Assembly (NCBI GenBank): GCA_020634495.1
Contig: JACKBR010000027.1
Coordinates: forward strand, 5,427 to 69,426
Direction of reading: 5' to 3'
Source: Ardenticatenaceae bacterium
GTDB taxonomy: Bacteria; Chloroflexota; Anaerolineae; Promineifilales; Promineifilaceae
Length of the DNA stretch: 64,000 bases
The position numbers and the translations under genes are program-made. The notes beneath the pieces are model-generated. The model searched no databases and was not told the origin of the DNA. It saw nothing but the letters and a program-made list of their open reading frames with translations. Position 1 is the stretch's first letter. The number at the start of each line of letters is the position of its first letter. This document shows, one piece after another, positions 18,100-27,013 of the stretch.

Positions 18100-20160
18100 T
18101 CGTACAAAATTGGAACCGTTGGCTGTCCTGGCTGCTCTTTTGTTTATTTCTGGTGGCAGCCATGCGCAAGAGCAGGGAGCCATCCCCACCAACCCCAGAT
18201 TCAGTGGCCAGATCTGCAGATTCCCCGCGAACAGCCCACTCAAGAACCAGCGCCCACCGTTGCTGCCGCAGAAACGGCGCGTGCCAGCTGAAGCCCTTTA
18301 ACACAGGAACCGGCTCCCGTCGGTTTGCCTAGCCTGCACCCGCTGGGCATATAAGTCCTCAGCCGCGCCCCAATCACAGAGGCAGAACAGGCAACCCTTG
18401 CCGAACTGGAAAACAACTATCCCCAGAGCAGGAATGATCTGGCCTTGGCCCCGCGAAAGGCTAACAGAACTACCTTCTGAGACCCGCCAGAGCCAAAAGC
18501 GTACAACGTGGGGACACGCCCGATCTGGCCCGTTCTCAACGCACAGATACCAACCCACCATCTCTGAGCCAGATTTTGTGCTGCAGCATTGTGATCATGC
18601 TTATTTTTGGTTCGACACCACCTGGCTTTTCTGACCCCAGCGATGACGCCTTGGCGGCCGCGGGGCTGCCTGACCAGATTTGAACAGGGAAGCAGCCAAT
18701 TTTTCGGTTCAGAGACAACCGGCATCGATGGCGATCCACAGATTCATATTATAAACGCCTCCCCACTTTCCGTTTGCGATGTGGATGAAAGCACCTCGCA
18801 CCTGTGCAGGCCTGGGCAGCTACTTTGGTTCCAGCGATATTTTGCCGCAAAGCGTTGATCCACCTCAAACGAACGATGTTTCACATCATGAATGGCAGCT
18901 TTTTGGCTTAGCTCCTACCTGGATATTTGTTGAGTTTCCGCCACATGATCGAATCCAACTACGACGCCAATGATTGGGACTGGGAAGCAGAGGGCTCGGC
19001 CATGTTGGCCGAATTTACTCGGTTTCCCCCAGCGACCCCATTGCCAGAGGCAATATGTTCCTGAAACAGCAGACCAGCAATAAAGCTTAAGCTGGACAGA
19101 GGGCAATACATGCCCTACTACAGTCAGAGACGCTATGCTTGATGAACCGCTACATTTACAACCATGGGGCCGGGCTGTACAAAGTATTTGCCACTCATCC
19201 AGAGCCTGGCCTGGCTGCCCTGGATGCCATCGCCGCCGAAATGGCCTCGACTTTGACAGCAGCGATATTCCTGGATTGGCTGGCTGCGCTTAATCACAAC
19301 GATACAAATGCCCAGGGTTACCAACTGCGCGACGGGTTAGAATGCAGCCTTTCCATCGGCATCAACAACTGTCCACAACCGCAAACGGCACCGGGCCAGC
19401 CGCCGACTACTACCGGCTTTTGGCGATATTGTCCCACACTCACCTTCACCGGCAACCACACCTTGCTAAAAATGCTGCCGCTCTCCCAGCAACCAGATGT
19501 ATTTAGCAGCCAACCAGGGCCAATCACAGCAACATGCAGCTCACCCGCGGGTTTGACCTGAGCAGCGTAAACAGCGCCACCCTCGAATGTAAATCTTCCC
19601 GCACGAAATTGACAGGCTACGACTTGCCTACGTTTCTGTCTCCACCGATGGCGGACAAGAGCCTGGCAAGGGAGAAACGCGGGCAGCCAAATACCAGGCG
19701 AATCCGCCAGCATTGACCCGTCGACGTGGCTACACCGACCGTTTTACTGGCGCAGCTGGCCGCAATGGCTCCGAAACCATCGACCTCAGCCCTTACGCCG
19801 GGCGGGTGGTGCAATTCAACTTTGATGTCACCGACCATTCTGACCTTTGGCAGCATCGCCTTTAATATCGCTATTCCCGAAGTTGGGTTTACGATGACGC
19901 AGAAAGCGACAATGGCTGGGTGAAGAAGGTTTGTCCGGATGCAGGCTACGTGCCTGACCCTGGCACCTGCTGCTCGTACGTATGTGAAAACGGGGCACCT
20001 AATTGGTCGCACCTCTCCCTCGAACTGTTGGCAGAAGAAGACAACACACGGCCACGGCCAGATTTTCATTAAGCAGCGATGGCGGCGGACAATAATATCT
20101 CATCATCACCGCCACCGCCCCCATGACCCTGGAACCAGCCCGCACTATCAGCGGAACTAA
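18100..20160 (+). pseudogene. Decayed secreted zinc metallopeptidase (immune-inhibitor-A-like)
   Basis: Reading across frames gives the order of a typical secreted Chloroflexota metallopeptidase. There is a hydrophobic signal region near 18110-18180 and a QEPAPTVAAAETA-like Ala/Pro linker. At 18924-19010 FRHMIESNYDANDWDWEAEG is preceded by a GAG in another frame, so the HEFRHM zinc motif is split by a frameshift. GLAALDAIAAEMAST-like helical segments follow at about 19210. The C-terminal beta domain reads MQLTRGFDLSSVNSATLE (from 19534), VSVSTDGGQ and ETIDLSPYAGRVVQF. I count more than ten frameshifts or stops over about 2 kb. It is not translatable as it stands. The family assignment is by pattern recognition only. 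No ACGGCCGT motif remains. Confidence 0.65.
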
Positions 20161-20162
20161 CT

Positions 20163-20470
20163 CAATAAAAACACAAATGAGGAGAAAGCCTCCTCAGATG
20201 CGGCCACGACAGGCCATTCCGCGTTGGGAACGCTCTCCTCAATCCAGACTTCGCGGGCGCAGGCGCCGGCACCATGAATGAAAATCAGCAGATTGCGCAG
20301 ATTGCAGATTTTTTCTCTGCGTTCTCCGCGTTCCTGCGGTTAAATTATTTTCAGAGGAGACGACACCGACTGTCGTTGACCACCATGAATGAAAATCAGC
20401 AGATTGCGCAGATTTACCAAATTTTTCTCTGCGTTCACCGCGTTCTCCGTTAAATTATTTTCCGAAGGAG
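20163..20470. repeat. Cluster of intergenic repeats upstream of S41 peptidase
   Basis: Four repeat types are packed together. They are a GAGGAGAAAGCCTCCTCAGAT hairpin arm (20171-20191, related to 30784, 37497 and 62216); two copies of an ACCATGAATGAAAATCAGCA block (20271 and 20383); the inverted copy (20352-20414) of the 64-base block at 14452; and two TCTGCGTTC-CGCGTTC tracts (about 20313-20342 and 20425-20460) related to 32658 and 35330. No gene lies here. Confidence 0.75.
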
Positions 20471-20475
20471 AAATC

Positions 20476-20540
20476 ATGAAACAGTTGCACCACCGTTTTG
20501 CTCTTGTTGCTCATCAGCCTGGCCCTGCTGTGCCGCCATA
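20476..20540 (+). pseudogene. Out-of-frame 5' end (lipoprotein signal peptide) of the S41 peptidase gene
   Basis: ATG 20476 has an AAGGAGAAATC ribosome-binding site, but its frame reaches TAA at 20538-20540. One base over, the same DNA encodes TVLLLLLISLALLC, a textbook lipoprotein signal with a lipobox Cys. The peptidase frame resumes only after C-rich runs at 20549-20571. The original gene therefore probably began here and is now interrupted by at least two indels, or the C-runs hold sequence errors. Confidence 0.6.
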
Positions 20541-20613
20541 ACCAAGACCCCCACCCCCCACTCCCCGCGCCAGCAACGATGACGATGACGACGGTGAACG
20601 GCCACCGCAAGTT

Positions 20614-22959
20614 GTGATCCAGGTCACCGTTGTAGTCACCGCCACCCCCCGACGTCGGCCCATCCAGGCAACGCCAACCCCGCCAGCCTCGGCGGAAGAA
20701 CCGCCACCGGTTGATCTGGCCGAATTACCTGGCCCCCCGGCCACCATCACCAATGACGAAGGCGGCACGGTAGGCATTACCGGCGAAGTTGCGTACACAA
20801 ACCCGTTTTTTAACGTAGGTGTGGCCGCGCCTGTAGTCATTTTGGAAGACCAGGCAGGCTTTGTAGACCGGAACGAATCGTATCTGATGCCGGTTGAATC
20901 CCAGGCGCTGGGCCAAATCACCAGCGACTTTTACACCTCGCCCTTTAGCTACTCCATCGCCCTGCCCATCGAACCCAAAGGCGCTTTTCGAGATGTAGAC
21001 AATGACGGCGAAAGCGACACCGGGGTGCAGGTTTTTGCCATTGCCTACTGGAACAACACCTTTGGCGATCCCTTCCTGGAAGAGCGCGATCTGGGCGGTG
21101 GCGGCTGGTCTGGTGCCTATGCCTCCACTCTCATCAGCGATGATCCAGATTTTGAGCGGGAAATTGTGGGCGGCAAGTTCCTGGTCTATGCCCAGGATGA
21201 TCAACAGGGCTTCCCCAGCGGCTTTGGCGAGGACAGACTGCTTTTCACTGAAGATGATCCCATCGTGACATTACCGCAGGGATACACAGTGGTGGACATG
21301 GACAGCGATCCGTTTACCTTTGACAGGTCGCGTAATCCGGTCATCGACCTGATCGAGCCGGACAGCGCTGCCCTGGTAGATTATTCTGATCTGAGCTACA
21401 CGGAGGCGTTTGACGCGCTGGTGGATCAGCTTAAAAATGAATATGCCTTCACCGAGTACAAGGGCATCGATTGGGAAGCGCTGCGCGATGAATTTCATGC
21501 TCGTTTTGAGGATGCTGACGCCAACGAAGATGAGCTGGAATATTTGCGGGCGCTGCGCGATTTCTCCTGGCAAATTCCTGATGGGCACATTTCTGGCCCG
21601 TTCATTAGCGAAGATTTTCGGGAGGCGGCCTTGGGTGGCATTGGCATTGCGATACGTGAACTGGACGACGGCCGTATCCTGGTCAACTTCTTGCTGGATG
21701 GTAGCCCTGCGGCCGAAGCAGGCCTGGAACTCCGCGCCGAAATTTTAGAGATGAACGGCCAGCCCATCGACGACTACATCAGCAGCACCGTTAGCTATTT
21801 TGCCCCGTACAGCACGCCGCACAACCAGCGGCTGGATCAACTGCTCTTTGCCACCCGCTTTCCCATCGGCACAGAAGTAGAAGTCACCTTCCAAAACCCC
21901 GACGGTGCGCCTGAAACAGTGACACTGGAGGCTGTGGGCGAGGTAGACAGCTTTAACTTTTGGCTGGAAGACGAAACTCGCGATGGCTTTGAGCTGCCGC
22001 TGGAATATGAACTTTTAGATGATGCCAACGTGGGCTACGTGCAAATTTATAGCTTTTTGGACAACGATCTGCTCACCATTCAACTGTGGGAGCGCATGGT
22101 TCAAGAAATGAACGAAAACGAAGTCCCGGCGATTATCATCGACATGCGCAAAAACGGCGGTGGGCGCGGCTTTTTGGCCGACCAGATGGCGGCTTACTTC
22201 TTCAACGAAGCGGTGGTGACAGGGAATTCAGGCTTTTTTGATGAAGAACGGGGTGAGTTTTACACCGATCCCGATGGCGAAGACACGCTCATTTTGCCCA
22301 GCGAAGAGTTCCGCTATGATGGCGACATTGTGGTGCTGATTGGCCCTGACTGCGCCTCGGCCTGTGAATTTTTTAGCTACGACATGACTTTGCAAGGCCG
22401 GGCCACGATTGTGGGCATGTACCCCACGGCCGGATTGGGCGGCAGCGTGGATGATGTGGCCATGCCTGCGGATGAAACGTTCCGCTTTACCCAGGGCCGC
22501 GCGGTAGACGCCGCAGGAAATATTCACATCGAAGGGGTTGGCGTGCAGCCAGACATTCTCGTCCCGCTGACGGAAGAAACCTTGTTCAGCGAGGGGGATC
22601 CGGTGCTGGAAGCGGCCCTGGAATTCCTAGAAACTGGTGGGGCGACTATTTCTGATGGGGGCGCGTTGGTGTTGGGAGATTCGGTTACGGCCGTACTCAA
22701 CCCCAACGAGCGCACCCGCTACACCCTTACCTTGCAGAGCGGCGAAGTGGTCGGGCTGCTCCTGGAAAGCAGCAGCGACCAGCCCTTCATCCTCACCGTC
22801 TACGACGATGCAGGCGCACTGCTGGCAGCAACCGACCCCAGCACGTTCGCTGGCTTTGAAGAAGTAGACTTCGGCATCGATATTGTAATCATTCTGGAAG
22901 TTTCTTCGGAAGATGACGCTGGCGGTGAGTATACGCTGACCATTGAGGATCAGGGCTAG
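20614..22959 (+). CDS. S41-family (C-terminal processing) peptidase with PDZ and PPC-like domains
   Basis: About 781 aa remain in frame. An N-terminal region of about 250 residues of unknown fold carries acidic D/E-rich stretches. A tail-specific protease core follows: a PDZ-like segment at about 345-395 (GIGIAIRELDDGRILVNFLL with SPAAEAGLE), then the S41 domain with DMRKNGGGRGFLADQMAAYF and the nucleophile region GPDCASACEFFSYDM (about 570-585). The last 100 residues resemble a PPC (pre-peptidase C-terminal) beta domain. It should be extracytoplasmic, but its signal peptide lies out of frame upstream (20476-20540). The only in-frame start is GTG 20614, which would give a cytoplasmic protein. 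Either the gene is newly broken or the 5' sequence is wrong. Confidence 0.82.
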   Translation: MIQVTVVVTATPRRRPIQATPTPPASAEEPPPVDLAELPGPPATITNDEGGTVGITGEVAYTNPFFNVGVAAPVVILEDQAGFVDRNESYLMPVESQALGQITSDFYTSPFSYSIALPIEPKGAFRDVDNDGESDTGVQVFAIAYWNNTFGDPFLEERDLGGGGWSGAYASTLISDDPDFEREIVGGKFLVYAQDDQQGFPSGFGEDRLLFTEDDPIVTLPQGYTVVDMDSDPFTFDRSRNPVIDLIEPDSAALVDYSDLSYTEAFDALVDQLKNEYAFTEYKGIDWEALRDEFHARFEDADANEDELEYLRALRDFSWQIPDGHISGPFISEDFREAALGGIGIAIRELDDGRILVNFLLDGSPAAEAGLELRAEILEMNGQPIDDYISSTVSYFAPYSTPHNQRLDQLLFATRFPIGTEVEVTFQNPDGAPETVTLEAVGEVDSFNFWLEDETRDGFELPLEYELLDDANVGYVQIYSFLDNDLLTIQLWERMVQEMNENEVPAIIIDMRKNGGGRGFLADQMAAYFFNEAVVTGNSGFFDEERGEFYTDPDGEDTLILPSEEFRYDGDIVVLIGPDCASACEFFSYDMTLQGRATIVGMYPTAGLGGSVDDVAMPADETFRFTQGRAVDAAGNIHIEGVGVQPDILVPLTEETLFSEGDPVLEAALEFLETGGATISDGGALVLGDSVTAVLNPNERTRYTLTLQSGEVVGLLLESSSDQPFILTVYDDAGALLAATDPSTFAGFEEVDFGIDIVIILEVSSEDDAGGEYTLTIEDQG

Positions 22960-22967
22960 ACGGTAAA

Positions 22968-23080
22968 CAGTGTTCAGTAGGTCAGTGTTCAGTAGGTCAG
23001 TGTTCAGTAGGTCAGTGTTCAGTAGGTCAGTAATCAGTTTCCTGTACTGAATACCGGCCTACTGATTACTGAAAACTAAC
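22968..23080. repeat. Four tandem 15-bp units plus inverted repeat
   Basis: CAGTGTTCAGTAGGT is repeated four times without change (22968-23027). It is followed by CAGTAATCAGT (23028-23038), which pairs with ACTGATTACTG about 23 bases on. The tract sits between the S41 and methyltransferase genes. It belongs to the same word family as the hairpin at 23722-23774. Confidence 0.85.
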
Positions 23081-23083
23081 GAA

Positions 23084-23725
23084 ATGAAATCCGACACCAT
23101 CTCCCCAGAAACCGCCCGCTGGTTTTACGACTGGCTGGGCGCGAAGCATGATTTGGGCGGCCGTTTTGAGCGGCAGGCCAAAGATCGTGCCTTAGAACTG
23201 CTGGACGCCAGTTCAGCCCAGCGGCTGCTGAATGTGGGGGTGGGCACTGGCAAGGAGCAAAAAGCGGTTCAGGCGGCGCTGCCCCCGGCAGGGCACTCTT
23301 TTGGCATCGATCTTTCCCAGACGATGCTGAACCTTACCCGGCAGCGCGTGCCGCCGACGCTGCTGTGTGCGGCCTCGGCCAGGCAGCTTCCTTTTGCGGC
23401 CAACAGCTTTGACCGGCTGTTGTGTACCTACGTGCTGGATTTGCTGGAAACGGCCGTACTCCCCCAAACTCTCTCGGAATTTCACCGCGTGCTGCAACCG
23501 GGCGGCAAACTCGTCCTCGTCTCCCTCACCGAAGGCTGTGATGCGCCTAGCAAACTGGTAGTCGGTCTGTGGAAAGCAGCCTACAAAGTCCATCCCCTCA
23601 CCTGCGGCGGCTGCCGTCCCTTGCAGCTGCAAGCATTGGTGCAACAGGCTGGATTTTCTGTCGTTCAACGGGAAGTTATTGTGCAGCTTGGGGTACCGAG
23701 CGAGATTGTTCTGGCGGAAAAGTAA
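23084..23725 (+). CDS. Class I SAM-dependent methyltransferase (UbiE-like)
   Basis: A 213-aa Rossmann-fold methyltransferase. Motif I is LLNVGVGTGKEQ (about 48-59) and the acidic residue of motif II is in FGIDLS (about 72-77). Motif IV is FDRLLCTYVLDLL (about 106-118), and RVLQPGGKLVLVSL (about 132-145) is the usual post-I/III strand. It resembles UbiE/arsenite-type methyltransferases, but the substrate is not identifiable. A conserved CGGCRPL segment near the C-terminus may bind the substrate. The start ATG 23084 follows the tandem repeat directly and has no clear Shine-Dalgarno. The gene ends inside a perfect hairpin. Confidence 0.88.
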   Translation: MKSDTISPETARWFYDWLGAKHDLGGRFERQAKDRALELLDASSAQRLLNVGVGTGKEQKAVQAALPPAGHSFGIDLSQTMLNLTRQRVPPTLLCAASARQLPFAANSFDRLLCTYVLDLLETAVLPQTLSEFHRVLQPGGKLVLVSLTEGCDAPSKLVVGLWKAAYKVHPLTCGGCRPLQLQALVQQAGFSVVQREVIVQLGVPSEIVLAEK

Positions 23726-23774
23726 GCAGTATTCAGTAATCAGTCAAAGCAACTGATTACTGAATACTGCTTAC
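23722..23774. terminator. 23-bp perfect inverted repeat between convergent genes
   Basis: The arms 23722-23744 and 23752-23774 are exact reverse complements around a 7-base loop (CAAAGCA), and the methyltransferase TAA stop lies in the first arm. The leftward CorA gene ends ten bases beyond. There is no T-run, so it may be a Rho-independent-like stall or an mRNA-stabilising hairpin of a repeat family (words such as CAGTAATCAGT). Confidence 0.75.
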
Positions 23775-23784
23775 CGACCACTGG

Positions 23785-24702
23785 CTACAGCCAGCGGCGG
23801 CGATGCAGATACCAGATAACCCCCGCCGTCATGACAATGCCAATCACATTGATGAGATAAAACGGCAGCGGATGATCGCCGTACGGCAATGCGACATTCA
23901 TGCCAAAAATGGTAGAAAGCACGGTGAGTGGCACGGTGAGGATGGTAATGAGCGTCAGCAGGCGCACCACGCCATCAATGCGATGAGAAGCCAGCGTATC
24001 GACCGTGTCAGACAAGCCACCAATCACCTCCACGTGCTCATCCAACATAGACAGCAGCCGCGTTAAATGGTCGCCAACGTCGTCCCAATACATATCTAAA
24101 TGCCCCTGAATGAAAGGCCAACTGCCGCGCTCTAGCTCCCGCACCACGTCTAGCTGCGGCCGCAAAATATGGCGAATGGCAATAACCCCGCGCCGGGCCA
24201 CGGCCACCTCGTACAAAATATGCTCCATATCCTCCTCAAACAGGCTCAGCTCAATTTGGCGGATGGTCTGGTTTACCTTTTCCAATATCGGATCGCAGTA
24301 GCGCACCAGCGTATCCATCAATTGGTACAGCAAAGGACTGGCTCCCTTGCCCATCATCTCGCCCATCATCGCTTCATCTGCCTCAGCGGTGGCAAACATC
24401 TCATTCAGCGGCTTAATTTCGCCATTATGCACGGTTACCAGCACGCCACTGGCCACAAAGATGTCAATTTCGGCAGGGTAGCAAATGCGGGCTTCGCCGT
24501 TCCAACGCGGCAGTTGAGCCACGATAAACAGGTAATCGTCGCCTACGTCCAGCTTGGGAAACTCCAATTCGCTTAGGCTATCGCCCAAATGCAGTGGGTG
24601 GAAGTTAGGATACTGCCGACTGAGGACGTCCAAATCTTCGCGGGTAGGGTTGGTAATGTTGATCCAGGTGACACGGCCGTATTGCAAGTTTTCTGTTGTC
24701 AT
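23785..24702 (-). CDS. corA: CorA-family Mg2+/divalent cation transporter
   Basis: A 305-aa protein of the CorA 2-TM-GxN family. It has a cytoplasmic alpha/beta domain and a long helical stalk, then two C-terminal helices with the periplasmic-loop signature GMN (IFGMNV, about residue 264-269). The C-terminus is basic (HRRRWL), as usual for CorA pentamers. The loop after GMN (ALPYGDHPLPF) is longer than in classical CorA, so transport of Mg2+, Co2+, Ni2+ or Zn2+ cannot be separated. The start ATG 24702 has a weak AAGG-type site, and there are no obvious operon partners. Confidence 0.9.
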   Translation of the reverse strand: MTTENLQYGRVTWINITNPTREDLDVLSRQYPNFHPLHLGDSLSELEFPKLDVGDDYLFIVAQLPRWNGEARICYPAEIDIFVASGVLVTVHNGEIKPLNEMFATAEADEAMMGEMMGKGASPLLYQLMDTLVRYCDPILEKVNQTIRQIELSLFEEDMEHILYEVAVARRGVIAIRHILRPQLDVVRELERGSWPFIQGHLDMYWDDVGDHLTRLLSMLDEHVEVIGGLSDTVDTLASHRIDGVVRLLTLITILTVPLTVLSTIFGMNVALPYGDHPLPFYLINVIGIVMTAGVIWYLHRRRWL

Positions 24703-24900
24703 AAGGAAATAGTTTAGGGGAAATTACGGCCGTTGTCCATCACTTTCGCTCCCCGCCCACAAAGGTGCGACGCACTTCCTCCTGTCAAAACCCGCTCCGG
24801 AACAAGTGCGTCGCACCTGCCCAACTCACTTTTCGCCATTGCCTTGCCGTACACATTCATGCTAAACTGTACGGCAAAGGAATTTGCAAAGGAATTTGCT

Positions 24901-25149
24901 ATGACAATTCAAGAAAAAAAGAAGTTGACCCTTCGCCTGAGTAAGCAGCTCATTGAGCAGGCCAAACAGTACGCCGCCAGGCACAATATTTCTGTTTCCG
25001 AGCTGGTAGAGACTTACTTCCTGCACTTAAAAGAGGCTGATGCAACCGACCACACACCACTCGTGCGCCAGCTAACCGGCATTTTGCCAGAATCCGTTGA
25101 TGTGGAGCAGCTTCACAGAGATTATCTGGTGGAAAAGTATGGCCAATAA
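24901..25149 (+). CDS. Type II antitoxin-like protein (VapB-type)
   Basis: 82 aa, basic at the N-terminus (EKKKLTLRLSKQLIEQAKQY), with the pattern of the ribbon-helix-helix antitoxins that accompany PIN toxins (DUF6364 type). Its last codons overlap the start of the PIN gene by 11 bases, the usual arrangement of vapBC modules. ATG 24901 is preceded by a directly duplicated GCAAAGGAATTT, giving two possible ribosome-binding sites. The frame is open upstream to 24733 but has no start with a ribosome-binding site. The gene is intact, unlike its partner. Confidence 0.82.
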   Translation: MTIQEKKKLTLRLSKQLIEQAKQYAARHNISVSELVETYFLHLKEADATDHTPLVRQLTGILPESVDVEQLHRDYLVEKYGQ

Positions 25150-25594
25150 GCCCACAATCCTGGTGGACTTAAACGTCATTGTAGATGTTATCCAGCAACG
25201 GCAGCCATTTTACGAGGAATCGGCGCGGGTGGTGGATGCCGTTGTGCGGGGGCAAGCCGAAGGCTGGCTGGCAGCGCACAGCATCACAACCTTGTTTTAT
25301 GTCATTAACCGGGTGCGGAATCGGGAAACGGCCGTTACCGCCATAACCAGTTTGCTAAGAGGTGTTTACCGTAGCGGCCGTTGATGATCAGGTTATTCGC
25401 CGGGCAATGGCCTGGGGCTGGCTGAACTTTGAAGATGCGGTGCAGATGGCTACGGCCGTAAACATCAGGCCGACTACCTCATCACCGCAACCCCGCGATT
25501 TCAAACTGGACACATCCTGTTGTTCAACCTGCCACTTTCTGACCTTGTTGAGGTTCGAGCTGTCATTTGCAAGTGTGCACTGGGAAAACTTTAA
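25139..25594 (+). pseudogene. PIN-domain toxin (VapC-type), two frameshifts
   Basis: Begins MANKPTILVDLNVIVDVIQQ, with the first catalytic Asp of a PIN ribonuclease. The frame shifts near 25361 (LLRGV then, one base over, FTVAAVDDQVIRRAMAW and NFEDAVQMATA). It shifts again at about 25460, inside an ACGGCCGT motif, to read KHQADYLIT and later GHILLFNLPLSDLV, the expected PIN C-terminal strands. The product as written stops at 25384 after about 81 aa and loses the later acidic active-site residues. A likely inactive toxin next to an intact antitoxin. Confidence 0.75.
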
Positions 25595-27013
25595 TAATTT
25601 CCTGGAGATGGATGCAAGCGGTTGTCTTAATAGCCACTTCAGCTCATAGCACTTTGACCAACATTCCGGCACCCACAACATTGTAATCCTTGCTAGGTGC
25701 TTACTAAACTATCGAACTTTGTCAACCAGGAGGATTAATGTTAAATATATATTGTTCCCCAGTCTGCTTTGAACTGTAAGATTTCCTTGATCGTAACTTG
25801 AGCAATTAACGTCTACAGTGAAAATCATACCACTAGCCAATGCACGGACATATAACCATATGCAAATTGTTGTTGACTGTTTCGCTAAATAATGCCAACA
25901 CTTTCAATAAAGCTACTGATTTTCGCCACGCTCTTCCTTTGTGAATCTAATCCATCTTTTACCCAGTTGTCATGCACATTATAATTGGCTAAGTCCTTAC
26001 ACTCTGCTTGGATTTATTTTTCCAAAATTACTGCTTTTTCTGGCTAAACCGAATGTCCATGCGATATCAGCATTATTATCAAGTAAGACTTCGTCATAAT
26101 GCAACTAGTTCAGCTAGCCAAATAACAAGATTCATCCCATAGTTCTTCTAATTGCAAATTATTGTATGTATTGGTGCCCGAAGTATGTGCTAAGCCAACA
26201 GAGCATTTCAGGCAATTACTTTAGATGGCTCTGTAAATTTGCATTCTTCTCCAGATAATCCATCTGAATTGCTCCAAAAAACCCAGCTAAGGCTGTAGAA
26301 ATTTGCCATTGATAAACACAAATCGCTTCTTAACATCTGTATATAATACATTATTATGCGTTTCACAAAGCGAATAGCCAGCATTTCCTTACGTTTCATG
26401 AAATTTCTGAAATTTTTAACATCAAAGCTCCCTAGGTTCAGTTTGAACGTAATTTCATGCAACCTTCGATTCAGGCATAACCGCAAATGTGTTGTTAACA
26501 TCCGCTTGAACCAAAGCTCTTTACCGCCGTTGATTTGCCTTCTTTCAGCTAATTTGGTCTAAAAGCCAGCTGATTCTTTTGACCAACCCGTATATGGCAT
26601 ATTTTTTATTTCGAACTTTTTTCTAAACCAGTCAATCAGCGAAATTCGATTTGGCTCTGAATAGTTACTCAATGGTATGAATATCAATATCTGACCACAA
26701 GAAATTAAACTTGCTGAGTTCTCGGCAGATAAGTTTCATCAGTTCCCCTATATTATTAACTTGTGTCGCCTCAGGTTTTAGCAGTATTAAACCAGATGCT
26801 AGCGCCGCGCTAAAACAATTTGACGATGTATTTTAGCAATTCAAGCGCTCTGGCGATGGATTTCTAGCCCATCCTTTGCAATGGTTAGGTCACTTTCAGT
26901 AAGGCGTCGGCTATCATGTTGAAGCCGTCCTCAACGTATGCTCTCATCGTGCCTGATGAGCTGGCCAGGAATTCGTCCAATACTTGAATTTACAAGTCTA
27001 CTTACTTTTGAAC
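25595..27013. other. AT-rich tract of 1.4 kb without recognisable genes
   Basis: Base composition is visibly more AT-rich than the surroundings. Open frames are all short (the longest is about 97 codons, 26208-26501 on the minus strand), and none looks like a known protein. There is no ACGGCCGT motif and no clear tandem or inverted repeat. The tract runs directly into the truncated end of the STAND gene. Most likely it is decayed foreign DNA. Confidence 0.6.

Noticed and set aside
22968..23027. Possible CRISPR-like array
   Set aside because: The 15-bp units are contiguous without spacers and no cas genes are present; it is a simple tandem repeat.
26208..26501. 97-codon minus-strand reading frame in the AT-rich tract
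   Set aside because: No ribosome-binding site, no recognisable domain and composition matching the surrounding non-coding DNA.
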